From: JBFFSQ01 sp041572275
Lineage (GTDB): Bacteria > Pseudomonadota > Gammaproteobacteria > SZUA-229
Length of the DNA: 13,772 nt
Assembly: GCA_041572275.1 (NCBI GenBank)
Contig: JBFFSQ010000067.1
Coordinates: forward strand, 1-13,772
Direction: 5' to 3'
Of this stretch, positions 1 through 6,057 are shown piece by piece. The position numbers were made by a program, and so were the translations under genes. The notes beneath the pieces were generated by a model. The model had not been told where the DNA came from and did no database searches. It saw only the letters and a program-made list of their open reading frames with translations. How positions within the stretch are numbered: the stretch's first letter is position 1; each line of letters opens with the position of its first letter.

Positions 1-168
1 AGTAATACTTCATTGGAGTATATTGATACTCTAAACAGACAATCATCATATCTTACGCTATGGAAAACCACATACAGCAAAAGCGAAGATGAAGTGCTTT
101 GGCAAATTATATTTGATAGTAGTAGCAACAAAATAAAGCTAATGCACATTAACTGGGAGCACATATAG
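1..168 (+). CDS. C-terminal fragment of an unknown protein
   Basis: An open frame runs in from the left edge and ends at TAG (166-168), giving the last 55 residues of a protein. The piece is polar and mixed (serine, lysine, aromatic residues such as LTLWKT and VLWQII) and has no membrane segment or motif I recognise. The absence of stops over 55 codons in AT-rich DNA and the ordinary amino-acid mix favour real coding sequence. The start and the rest of the gene lie outside the window, so no function can be given. It is on the same strand as the cytochrome gene but about 200 bp upstream, so co-transcription is uncertain. Confidence 0.55.
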   Translation, partial: SNTSLEYIDTLNRQSSYLTLWKTTYSKSEDEVLWQIIFDSSSNKIKLMHINWEHI

Positions 169-369
169 CTCAGTTTTTAAATTACTATAGATTAAAGGGT
201 TCAGAGCCGTTTATAGGTTATCAGCCAGGATGGAATGTGTTTAACCAGTAGCCTAGTTCTCAGTTGCTTTCCTGGGGGCAATAAATTCACAAGTTATAGG
301 TGTATATATCATTTATTGTTTACTTCTCGATATTTTTTGTTAAATTCTACAAATTAGTCATTTCATGAG

Positions 370-978
370 ATGTTAAATGTTATGCATATGTTTAAATCAG
401 TTATTTCGTTTATTCTTTTCTCTTCAGTCACTGTATTGAATGCCTCTGAACAGGAAGTGGCACTGAACATAATCAAGGACAAGTGCCAGCACTGCCATGG
501 GCTTTATGGAGAGGCGTCTAATGTTATTTACCCGAGATTGGCTGGGCAGAACAAAGACTATATCAACAAACAATTGCTTGATTTTCGTAGTGGCAAACGT
601 GTGGGTACCATGAATGATATGGCTGCGGGCCTGACCGATGAGCAAATTACCGCTCTTGCCAATTATTTCAGCACCCAGCCTACCAAATCCCATCGAATTC
701 GTGACAAGGCGTTTTCTGCTGTAGGCTCGTATATATATCACCACGGTAATGAATATGCTGACATTCCAGCCTGTGCTTCATGTCATGGAGAAAAAGCTGA
801 AGGAAATGAGTCTCTTCCTCGTCTAGCTGGACAACATAAACGGTACGTCTCTGGCCAGTTAATTGAATTTAATGCGAGAAAACGAACTAATGATAATGCC
901 ATTATGCACTCCATAGCATCGAAAATGACTGAGTTTGAAATTGAAGCCGTAGCTCTGTATGTCAGTGGTTTAGAATAG
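370..978 (+). CDS. Diheme cytochrome c (c4-type), periplasmic
   Basis: This is a small periplasmic electron carrier with two class-I cytochrome c domains. Residues 1-25 form a signal peptide (hydrophobic FKSVISFILFSSVTVL, then LNA before SEQE). The heme-attachment motifs are CQHCH (C39, C42, H43) and CASCH (C135, C138, H139). Each is followed by RLAGQ and a short helix. Each domain has a methionine in the usual axial-ligand position, M81 and M179, within the shared pattern M-x2-(I/M)-A-x2-(L/M). At about 177 residues mature, it matches cytochrome c4 (around 190), which passes electrons between the bc1 complex and terminal oxidases. ATG codons at 382 and 388 are alternative starts; 388 gives a more usual signal peptide, and no strong ribosome site decides between them. 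The electron partners are unknown because no oxidase or other redox gene is nearby. Confidence 0.92.
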   Translation: MLNVMHMFKSVISFILFSSVTVLNASEQEVALNIIKDKCQHCHGLYGEASNVIYPRLAGQNKDYINKQLLDFRSGKRVGTMNDMAAGLTDEQITALANYFSTQPTKSHRIRDKAFSAVGSYIYHHGNEYADIPACASCHGEKAEGNESLPRLAGQHKRYVSGQLIEFNARKRTNDNAIMHSIASKMTEFEIEAVALYVSGLE

Positions 979-1241
979 AAAGGTTGGTGATTTTATTTAG
1001 TGGGATGAGATGTGATAAAAGGGGTCGGAGGGGTTAAAAATTAATTCATGCAGGTAGTCAAATAATAATCCCTTTGCACCCGCCCATTAATTTTACGATC
1101 TTGAAAAGCTATATAGGGTTCTATATCTTTTTTGATTGGCAGTCATGTAGGAAAGACCATAATTGAATTACTTTTGATCTTCTACACAGCCAGTGACAGG
1201 CAGCTTTTAACAGTTTTAAATAATCAAGTGGGAGTTTAGTA

Positions 1242-1676
1242 ATGTATTTTATAAAAGCCTTCTGGCGCAAGCTGATTCTTCTTTTTGCGTTTCTTTTTGT
1301 TTCGTCACAAGCGCTTGCCAATTGTGCTGATATCTGCGCGGTAGAACACAGTAGTTGCCAAGAGACCACAACCCAGCAGAAAGATACACGTTGTGATGAA
1401 AAACTCAGCGTTTGCACCCTTAGTTGCAATCGCGAGGAAACCATGAGCTGCGTTTACCTTGGCTTTAAAAACCATGAAGGAACAGCTGACAGGGAAAAGG
1501 AACTTAGCAAAATCACGGGTGGATTCACACGCGTCACAGTTGATCAAAGCCCGAATTTTTCCGGCCTGTGCCGCAGTAACGATATGAGATGTGAATATGT
1601 GCTGGATTGGGACAGAACCATGTATTCCTGTGGAGGAGAAAAGCGAGAGCCCAGACGTGTTGCATGCTGCCGTTAG
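1242..1676 (+). CDS. Secreted cysteine-rich protein with a mirror-symmetric Cys array
   Basis: This is a 144-residue exported protein of unknown function. A signal peptide (WRKLILLFAFLFVSSQALA) precedes N27. The start is supported by GGGAG eight bases upstream of ATG. The mature part has 12 cysteines. The first six (C28, C32, C39, C51, C58, C62) are spaced C-x3-C-x6-C-x11-C-x6-C-x3-C, which reads the same in both directions. That is the spacing expected of an antiparallel helical hairpin stapled by C28-C62, C32-C58 and C39-C51. This is inference; twin-CX3C and CHCH proteins use related logic. The second half (C70, C110, C117, C130, C142, C143) lies in a separate region ending VACCR. Folding would require the periplasmic Dsb system. 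I recognise no family. It lies 263 bp after the cytochrome gene and is probably transcribed separately. Confidence 0.8.
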   Translation: MYFIKAFWRKLILLFAFLFVSSQALANCADICAVEHSSCQETTTQQKDTRCDEKLSVCTLSCNREETMSCVYLGFKNHEGTADREKELSKITGGFTRVTVDQSPNFSGLCRSNDMRCEYVLDWDRTMYSCGGEKREPRRVACCR

Positions 1677-1689
1677 TGTTTATATGTTT

Positions 1690-1740
1690 GATCTAGTATT
1701 CAATTCCTTGGTAATTTAGGAGGGACTCTGATTCTGGTCT
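1690..1740. repeat. Diverged copy 1 of a ~50-bp palindromic element
   Basis: Aligned by eye with the intact copy at 2537-2586, this stretch matches at about 31 of 50 positions with one inserted base. The matches cluster in CAATT, TTAG, GGACT and TTCTGG, the same blocks that define the other copies. It lies just after the cysteine-rich gene. The left end has decayed and the terminal inverted repeat is no longer complete. Confidence 0.5.
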
Positions 1741-1800
1741 TGTGGATTGGAATCAATAGGCTCAGGCTCGATTGATACGTAAAGGAAGAAAAGAATAATA

Positions 1801-1853
1801 GGGTTCAGAATGCAATAGCTCTAATATTTGAGAAAACTGTGTTTTGTCACCCC
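1801..1853. repeat. Diverged copy 2 of the palindromic element
   Basis: This is the closest relative of the copy at 2537-2586. Shared blocks are AGAATGCAAT, CTCTAATATT, GAGA, ACT, TGTT and the GGG/CCC ends, about 40 matching positions by hand alignment with three short indels. The central CTCTAATATT is kept, but the right half of the inner palindrome has changed (TTGAG), so the hairpin is weaker here. Confidence 0.65.
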
Positions 1854-1915
1854 TCAGTTTTGATGACAGAATGTGTATGATATCTTTGATACTGGTAGTA
1901 AGGGAATAGGCGGCA

Positions 1916-1945
1916 TTCGCCTGGCACACTATTAATGCCTATAAT
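1916..1945 (+). promoter_or_regulatory. Putative sigma-70 promoter of the lipoprotein gene, with inverted repeats
   Basis: A perfect -10 TATAAT sits at 1940-1945, about 44 bases before the ATG at 1989. The -35 candidate TTCGCC (1916-1921, 18-bp spacer) is poor. Two overlapping inverted repeats bracket the region: AGGCG-GCATT-CGCCT (about 1908-1922) and GGCATT/AATGCC (1912-1917 with 1934-1939). They could form an operator, which would also explain a weak -35. This is a pattern-based guess. Confidence 0.35.
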
Positions 1946-1988
1946 AAAAAAACACTAACTCATTAATAACAATAATTGAGGGCTAAGT

Positions 1989-2495
1989 ATGAAAGCATTT
2001 TTTTCAATCTTTGCTATTGCTATTTCAGTATCTGCTTGTTTAAGTATGCCAAAAACTCGTGAGGAATATGTAAGTATGGCAGAGGCACGTGGTTCAACAG
2101 ACATTAAAAAGGAAGTTATCATTAATAAACGTTTTTCAACTGTTAATAAAAATCTGGCTCATCTTTCTAAAAATTGTTTAAATAAAACCGTGACGATAGA
2201 GTATCAAATTAACAGCGCAAACTCTAATGAGCGAGGAAAAGCTGTAATTGATTACCATTCAACATTTTCTATTCTCTCAAATAAGAAATCAGAATTTACT
2301 ATTCTGAGCAAGCCACAAGCCACTTTCTCGGGGCCATCAGAACCTGTATTAGTTTTTGCGGTCAATTCATCTCCAGTTAACAAAAATAAGACTAAACTGA
2401 CAATGTATAAATCATATGGCTATGACCGCTTTGTTGGTATTGTTACAGATTATGCATCAGGTGCTAAAAAAGGGTGCCCAAAAAATATTCACTAG
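1989..2495 (+). CDS. Small lipoprotein of unknown function
   Basis: This is a 168-residue exported protein. The N-terminus MKAFFSIFAIAISVSAC is a type II signal peptide with lipobox VSA-C, so C17 would be acylated and the protein anchored to a membrane, probably the outer one. The residue after the cysteine is leucine, not the aspartate that retains lipoproteins at the inner membrane in E. coli. GAGGG seven bases before ATG supports the start. The mature chain looks beta-rich in its middle (KTVTIEYQIN, AVIDYHSTFSI, LVFAVNS, KLTMYKSYG). It has two further cysteines, C63 and C163, that could pair. I recognise no family or active site. It has its own upstream promoter candidate and is followed by a palindromic element, so it is probably monocistronic. 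Confidence 0.75.
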   Translation: MKAFFSIFAIAISVSACLSMPKTREEYVSMAEARGSTDIKKEVIINKRFSTVNKNLAHLSKNCLNKTVTIEYQINSANSNERGKAVIDYHSTFSILSNKKSEFTILSKPQATFSGPSEPVLVFAVNSSPVNKNKTKLTMYKSYGYDRFVGIVTDYASGAKKGCPKNIH

Positions 2496-2536
2496 ATAGC
2501 TAGTATTTTCAATAATCTTAAAAATGATAAATATAT

Positions 2537-2586
2537 GGGCCAGAATGCAATTGACTCTAATATTAGAGAGGACTTTGTTCTGGCCC
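2537..2586. repeat. Intact copy of a 50-bp double-palindrome element
   Basis: The ends are perfect 9-bp inverted repeats, GGGCCAGAA (2537-2545) and TTCTGGCCC (2578-2586). The exact centre is a perfect 14-bp palindrome, CTCTAATATTAGAG (2555-2568). The two are separated on each side by nine non-pairing bases, so the element is symmetric: stem, internal loop, stem. This is the architecture of a REP- or MITE-type intergenic repeat. It lies 41 bp after the lipoprotein stop and 48 bp before rsgA. GGTTTTG follows the right end, so it could also slow or end transcription, but there is no clean T-run. Confidence 0.75.
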
Positions 2587-2634
2587 GGTTTTGTCAGACT
2601 CTTTATCAGACTGTAAAGCAGCATAAAGTGAATC

Positions 2635-3699
2635 ATGAGTGATTTAGAAAGCATAGGGTATAGCGACTGGTTTAAGATGAGAGCAGACGATGAGAAAATC
2701 GCTGCTCATCGAATTGCTCGGGTCGTATCTGTACATAAAGATAGCTACACTGTGACGAAAGGCGATGATCCGGTATTTGCTGAATTGTCTGGAAACCTTC
2801 TTTATAGTGCCGAGTCTGCGAGTGATCTACCGACAACCGGTGACTGGGTATATGCGGATTTTTACGATGATGATAGTCACGCCATTATATATGGTGTCTT
2901 TCCAAGAAAGACGCTTCTAAAGAGAAAATCAGCCGGAAAGTTAGTTGATTTTCAGTTGATCGCTGCAAACATTGATGTTGCCTTCATTATTCAATCTTTG
3001 AATGACAATTTTAATCTACGAAGATTAGAACGTTATTTGGTTATGGTTAATGAGGGTGACATTGAACCCGTTATTCTCCTGAGTAAAAATGATCTGATGT
3101 CCCGAGATGAAGTTGAAGGCATTAAGAAAAGTGTGGTGGATATTGTACCCCATGCCCGGGTGTTGGCCTTTAGTAATTTGAATCGTGAGAACATCGATTC
3201 GATTATGGATTTATTAAAGAGTGGTTTCACGTATTGCTTGCTGGGGTCGTCTGGTGTTGGTAAGACGACCTTGCTGAATAGCATACTGGGTGACGAGACA
3301 TTCGAAACACGGCCGGTGAGTAAAATACACAGCAAGGGCCGACATACTACAACAAGCCGTCAGTTAGTTAGGCTGGATAACGGCGCGATGATCATTGATA
3401 CCCCGGGAATGAGAGAGCTTGGCAGTATGTCAGTCGATGACGGCCTGGATGAAACCTTTGCTGAAATACTGACCCTTTCCCAGCAGTGTAAGTTTTCTAA
3501 TTGTTCGCATACCAATGAAAAAGGCTGTGCGATTTTGGCTGCTATAGAGGCGGGTGAACTGACCGAGCAACGCTATCATAACTACCTGAAGATGAAGAAA
3601 GAATCAGCGTTTAACCAGATGTCTTATTTAGAAAAAAGAAAGAAAGATAAGAATTTCGGCAAGCTGATTAAATCAACTAAGAAGAATATGCAAAAGTAA
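2635..3699 (+). CDS. rsgA: Ribosome small subunit-dependent GTPase A (RsgA)
   Basis: RsgA is a circularly permuted GTPase that binds the immature 30S subunit late in assembly and releases on GTP hydrolysis, acting in the cytoplasm. The order of domains fits: an N-terminal OB-fold (about residues 25-95, IARVVSVHKDSYTV), then G4 SKND (150-153), G1 GSSGVGKT (204-211), the switch region GRHTTT (235-240) and G3 DTPG (255-258). The C-terminal zinc-binding group is C285, C290, H292 and C298, followed by a basic helical tail. At 354 residues it is typical in length. The ATG has only a weak upstream purine stretch (AAAGTGA). The extended N-terminus with GYSDWF resembles a subgroup that I recall as a second RsgA copy in some gammaproteobacteria. 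The usual neighbours orn and psd are absent, which fits either a paralogue or a relocated single copy. Confidence 0.93.
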   Translation: MSDLESIGYSDWFKMRADDEKIAAHRIARVVSVHKDSYTVTKGDDPVFAELSGNLLYSAESASDLPTTGDWVYADFYDDDSHAIIYGVFPRKTLLKRKSAGKLVDFQLIAANIDVAFIIQSLNDNFNLRRLERYLVMVNEGDIEPVILLSKNDLMSRDEVEGIKKSVVDIVPHARVLAFSNLNRENIDSIMDLLKSGFTYCLLGSSGVGKTTLLNSILGDETFETRPVSKIHSKGRHTTTSRQLVRLDNGAMIIDTPGMRELGSMSVDDGLDETFAEILTLSQQCKFSNCSHTNEKGCAILAAIEAGELTEQRYHNYLKMKKESAFNQMSYLEKRKKDKNFGKLIKSTKKNMQK

Positions 3700-4095
3700 C
3701 GCATCTTATATATGGTGTCAGAACACAAGTATTGGAGAAAGCTTTGCTCTAGCCTCGTTTTTCACCGGTCCTTTATAATGGGGCCAAGGGATAAATTTTT
3801 GAGGCGCACTGGTTGATTGGGAATTTTTCCCATAGGTTAGGCTGTGTGGTTAAAAAATGGTCAATATCTTTAAGTGGTTAAACATATAGCTCTTTCATCT
3901 CATTTATTTTTTGCGATCTGACTTCGCTCCCTTTTCATCCCCGTTTCATAGTCTACACTCCCCAAGTAAATGTTAGATTTCAAATATCAATTAATCTGGA
4001 ATTGTTGTAATATTCAGTTTGATTGGAAGAGGAATAATGCATATTGCACTGTCAATATTGCGTATAAATACAAAATTGGATAAGAGGATTTGATA
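3700..4095. other. Intergenic region after rsgA
   Basis: I see no supported gene in about 390 bases. It contains a shortened copy of the palindromic element at its start (3714-3754) and a small perfect inverted repeat TGGGAA-TTT-TTCCCA (3818-3832). Near the next gene there is AT-rich DNA with TATAAAT at 4063 as a possible -10 but no convincing -35. AAGAGGA at 4083-4089 is the ribosome site for the lipoprotein starting at 4096. A 37-codon open frame from 3970 has no ribosome site and an unlikely composition. Confidence 0.5.
3714..3754. repeat. Shortened copy 4 of the palindromic element
   Basis: The right 20 bases (GAGAAAGCTTTGCTCTAGCC) match the right end of the intact copy at 15 of 20 positions, and every difference is a transition. 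The left end (GGTGTCAGAA, preceded by ATAT) also aligns. About ten central bases are missing. It sits 15 bp after the rsgA stop, so it could be transcribed in the 3' untranslated region. Confidence 0.5.
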
Positions 4096-4794
4096 ATGAT
4101 AAAAAAAATATTTAAGGGCATTATTTTATTGAGCTTATTAGGGTTGTTTGGTTGCGCGCATGTTCAAAAGCCAATAACGCTTGACTCAAACTATTTAAAG
4201 CCGGGGAAAAAAGTAGGTGTTCTTGTTGCTAATTTACCTGAAGGTAGTTTTATGCCGGCAGGTCAGATAGGTTTATTGGATTATGCAATTATTTCAGGCG
4301 CGAATGGTGATTTAGAAGAACATTTAAAACAAGTCAAAGCAAATGATTTTATTCAAACTAAGAATCAGTTTTTGAATATTTTGAAAAAACGTGGAATTAA
4401 AGCTGTAGAGATAAAAGAAATTGTTGATTTGGATAAGTTGCCGAGCAATGGTGAGAAAGAAGGATTTTCAGTAAAGAACTTTAGCCAAATCAAAAATAAA
4501 TATGATATTAATGACTTGCTCGTGCTGAGACTCGTGAATTTTGGCGTGACACGTAATTATTATGGCTTTGTTCCAACCTCAGGCCCTAATGGTTTTGCGG
4601 CAATTGAGGGTCAGCTTATTGATCTTAATAGTCATCAATTGAAATGGTATTATCGGGAAAGTCTGCAAAATGCTATTTCAGAACCATGGGATGAACCCGG
4701 CTTGAAATTCCCAAATGTATCCGAAGGTGTGTATAAAGCAATAGAGCAGGCTAGTTTTGCGTTAAGGCAAAAATTTACAGCGACAGGTGGTTAA
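4096..4794 (+). CDS. Lipoprotein of unknown function (first of a pair)
   Basis: This is a 232-residue lipoprotein. The signal MIKKIFKGIILLSLLGLFGC ends in lipobox LFG-C with C20 acylated, followed by AH. An in-frame TTG at 4090 would add two residues, but the ATG at 4096 fits AAGAGGA (4083-4089) with a 6-base gap, so I use that. The mature chain alternates strands and helices: KKVGVLVANLP, a helix FIQTKNQFLNILKKRGIKAVEI, DINDLLVLRLVNFGV, then FAAIEGQLIDL and LKWYYRE. This order recalls small TolB-N/GNA1162-like lipoprotein folds, but the resemblance is only in pattern and I do not assign a family. It has no cysteine besides C20. The next gene, another lipoprotein, starts 29 bp later, suggesting an operon. 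Confidence 0.75.
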   Translation: MIKKIFKGIILLSLLGLFGCAHVQKPITLDSNYLKPGKKVGVLVANLPEGSFMPAGQIGLLDYAIISGANGDLEEHLKQVKANDFIQTKNQFLNILKKRGIKAVEIKEIVDLDKLPSNGEKEGFSVKNFSQIKNKYDINDLLVLRLVNFGVTRNYYGFVPTSGPNGFAAIEGQLIDLNSHQLKWYYRESLQNAISEPWDEPGLKFPNVSEGVYKAIEQASFALRQKFTATGG

Positions 4795-4823
4795 GCGTTG
4801 CTTTAATTTAACTAACCGATTCT

Positions 4824-5771
4824 ATGTTTGATTTAGATTCTATAAATAGCAGTCACAAGGATGTGGCCGCATTATTTTTTCGTATTGTTTCTTTTTTTAT
4901 GATATTTATTGCGACCTTATCTGGTTGTAATGGATATACTATTAAACCTCCCGTAAATTCTTTGAGTAAGACAAATTTTTCTCTCGATAGTAGCCAATTT
5001 GTTATTGTTTATGAAAAAGAGAAATTGTGGGGGATAGATAAATCCAGCTCAGTCATTGATGATAATTCGGTTGAGTTATCAATAAAAGAAGCAAATAAAA
5101 AGACTGGTTATTATTCGAACCCTGGAGGTCTAGAGGGTTTTATAGGTGTACTTATAGGTACTCAGTTAGTAAGAGAGGCATCTGCTACTTCCTCTATTGC
5201 ATCTATGTCAGGGCTTGGGTTAACAGAATCACATGAAGGTCTTGAGCCTGAAACTCTATTGAAACATGTTTTCAATGTAGATCAGGAAGATGTTTATTCT
5301 ACTAGCGACGATTTTGTCTCAAAAATAAACGAAGTTTATAATAAGGACTATTACGTTCTTGTTCAGCCACGGTTTTACTTCTCTGAAAATTATAATTCAT
5401 TAAGAGTTAACCTCCTTATTGATGTGCAAAATAAGAATAATGAAATAGTATTTAGGAATCTTTACATATTTAGTAGCAAGCCTATTGTTGGTGATAAAAA
5501 CCAATGTGTTGAATATTGGACGAATAATAAATTATATTGGTTTAGACAAATTGCTACGCAATCGATTGCTGATTTAATGCGTCTGGTTCGTGATGACCTG
5601 GCTAGCACTAATTCCAGTATAATTCCTGATGTGCACACTTCAGTGCGTTATAAAGATATTGCTGGAAATCATTATATTAGAGGGAAGATTATTCATAAAA
5701 AGAGCAATCGATTGGTAATTAGAACCTTAAGAGGTTATTTGAAGTCTATTTACGTTGATAGATATCTGTAG
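4824..5771 (+). CDS. Lipoprotein of unknown function (second of the pair)
   Basis: The 315-residue frame has a lipobox LSG-C at C35 after the hydrophobic run ALFFRIVSFFMIFIAT. The N-terminal region before it is unusually long (about 14 polar residues) and the ATG at 4824 has no ribosome site. A GTG at 4863, preceded by AAGGA, would give a more normal 22-residue signal, but the spacing is very short, so the start is uncertain. Residues 100-133 are rich in glycine, alanine and serine and weakly hydrophobic (GLEGFIGVLIGTQL), possibly a membrane-interacting helix. The middle is strand-rich (YYVLVQPRFYF, LRVNLLIDVQ, IVFRNLYIF). The C-terminus is basic (RGKIIHKKSNRLVIRTLRGY). No family is recognised. 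Placement directly after another lipoprotein suggests a shared envelope role. Base composition is markedly AT-rich compared with the permease gene beyond 6 kb. Confidence 0.68.
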   Translation: MFDLDSINSSHKDVAALFFRIVSFFMIFIATLSGCNGYTIKPPVNSLSKTNFSLDSSQFVIVYEKEKLWGIDKSSSVIDDNSVELSIKEANKKTGYYSNPGGLEGFIGVLIGTQLVREASATSSIASMSGLGLTESHEGLEPETLLKHVFNVDQEDVYSTSDDFVSKINEVYNKDYYVLVQPRFYFSENYNSLRVNLLIDVQNKNNEIVFRNLYIFSSKPIVGDKNQCVEYWTNNKLYWFRQIATQSIADLMRLVRDDLASTNSSIIPDVHTSVRYKDIAGNHYIRGKIIHKKSNRLVIRTLRGYLKSIYVDRYL

Positions 5772-5992
5772 TTATCGGTTATTTCGGGCTCTTGTATTTA
5801 CCCTGTACGTTTTTAATATAGACCTGATAAATACATGGGGATAGATCACCTATTTTTCTATTATTAGAATCAATGATCGGCGTATGTGTCTTCTTGAATA
5901 TTCATGTGGAAGCGTTTATGGATAAAAAATCAATTCGGGGATAGGATGGCTGCCGACCCGTCGTGGTGGTGATAGATACACACGTTGGGATA

Positions 5993-6057
5993 AAAGCGCT
6001 CAGTGACAAATGCTATTTCCATTTATAGTCATTTGCCACCGAGTGCTTTATTTTTTT
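5993..6057. terminator. Long hairpin, probable bidirectional terminator
   Basis: The arms AAAGCGCTC (5993-6001) and GAGTGCTTT (6041-6049) pair with one G-T. The stem continues through AGTGA/CCACC with two mismatches, then perfectly through CAAATG/CATTTG, and ends in CTAT/ATAG, for about 24 paired steps with an 8-base loop. TTTTTTT follows at 6051-6057 for plus-strand transcripts. For the minus-strand permease the hairpin starts a few bases after the stop codon and is followed by TTTTAT, a weaker tail. Together it can close both convergent transcription units. The preceding gap (5772-5992) holds only short broken frames. Confidence 0.7.

Larger units (their letters stand above)
1677..1988. other. 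Intergenic region with two element copies and a promoter
   Basis: No credible gene is seen in these 312 bases on either strand. The region holds two diverged copies of the palindromic element (1690-1740 and 1801-1853). Between them is a featureless stretch. After them comes a short AT-rich section with a perfect TATAAT and nested inverted repeats leading into the lipoprotein gene at 1989. Confidence 0.6.

Noticed and set aside
225..275. CCAGGA/TCCTGG inverted repeat upstream of the cytochrome gene
   Set aside because: Only six base pairs with a 39-base loop and no T-run; not distinguishable from chance.
1037..1094. AAAATTAAT/ATTAATTTT inverted repeat and GGGGTCGGAGGGG motif between the cytochrome and Cys-rich genes
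   Set aside because: AT-only nine-base arms with a long loop; the G-rich start does not align with the palindromic element family beyond its first bases.
1922..1939. TGGCAC...TGC resembling a second sigma-54 promoter
   Set aside because: The spacing between GG and GC is 12, not the required 10.
3818..3832. TGGGAA-TTT-TTCCCA palindrome as terminator of rsgA
   Set aside because: It is over 100 bp after the stop, the stem is short, and no T-run follows.
3970..4083. 37-codon open frame before the first paired lipoprotein
   Set aside because: No ribosome site and no protein-like features; it overlaps the leader of the next gene.
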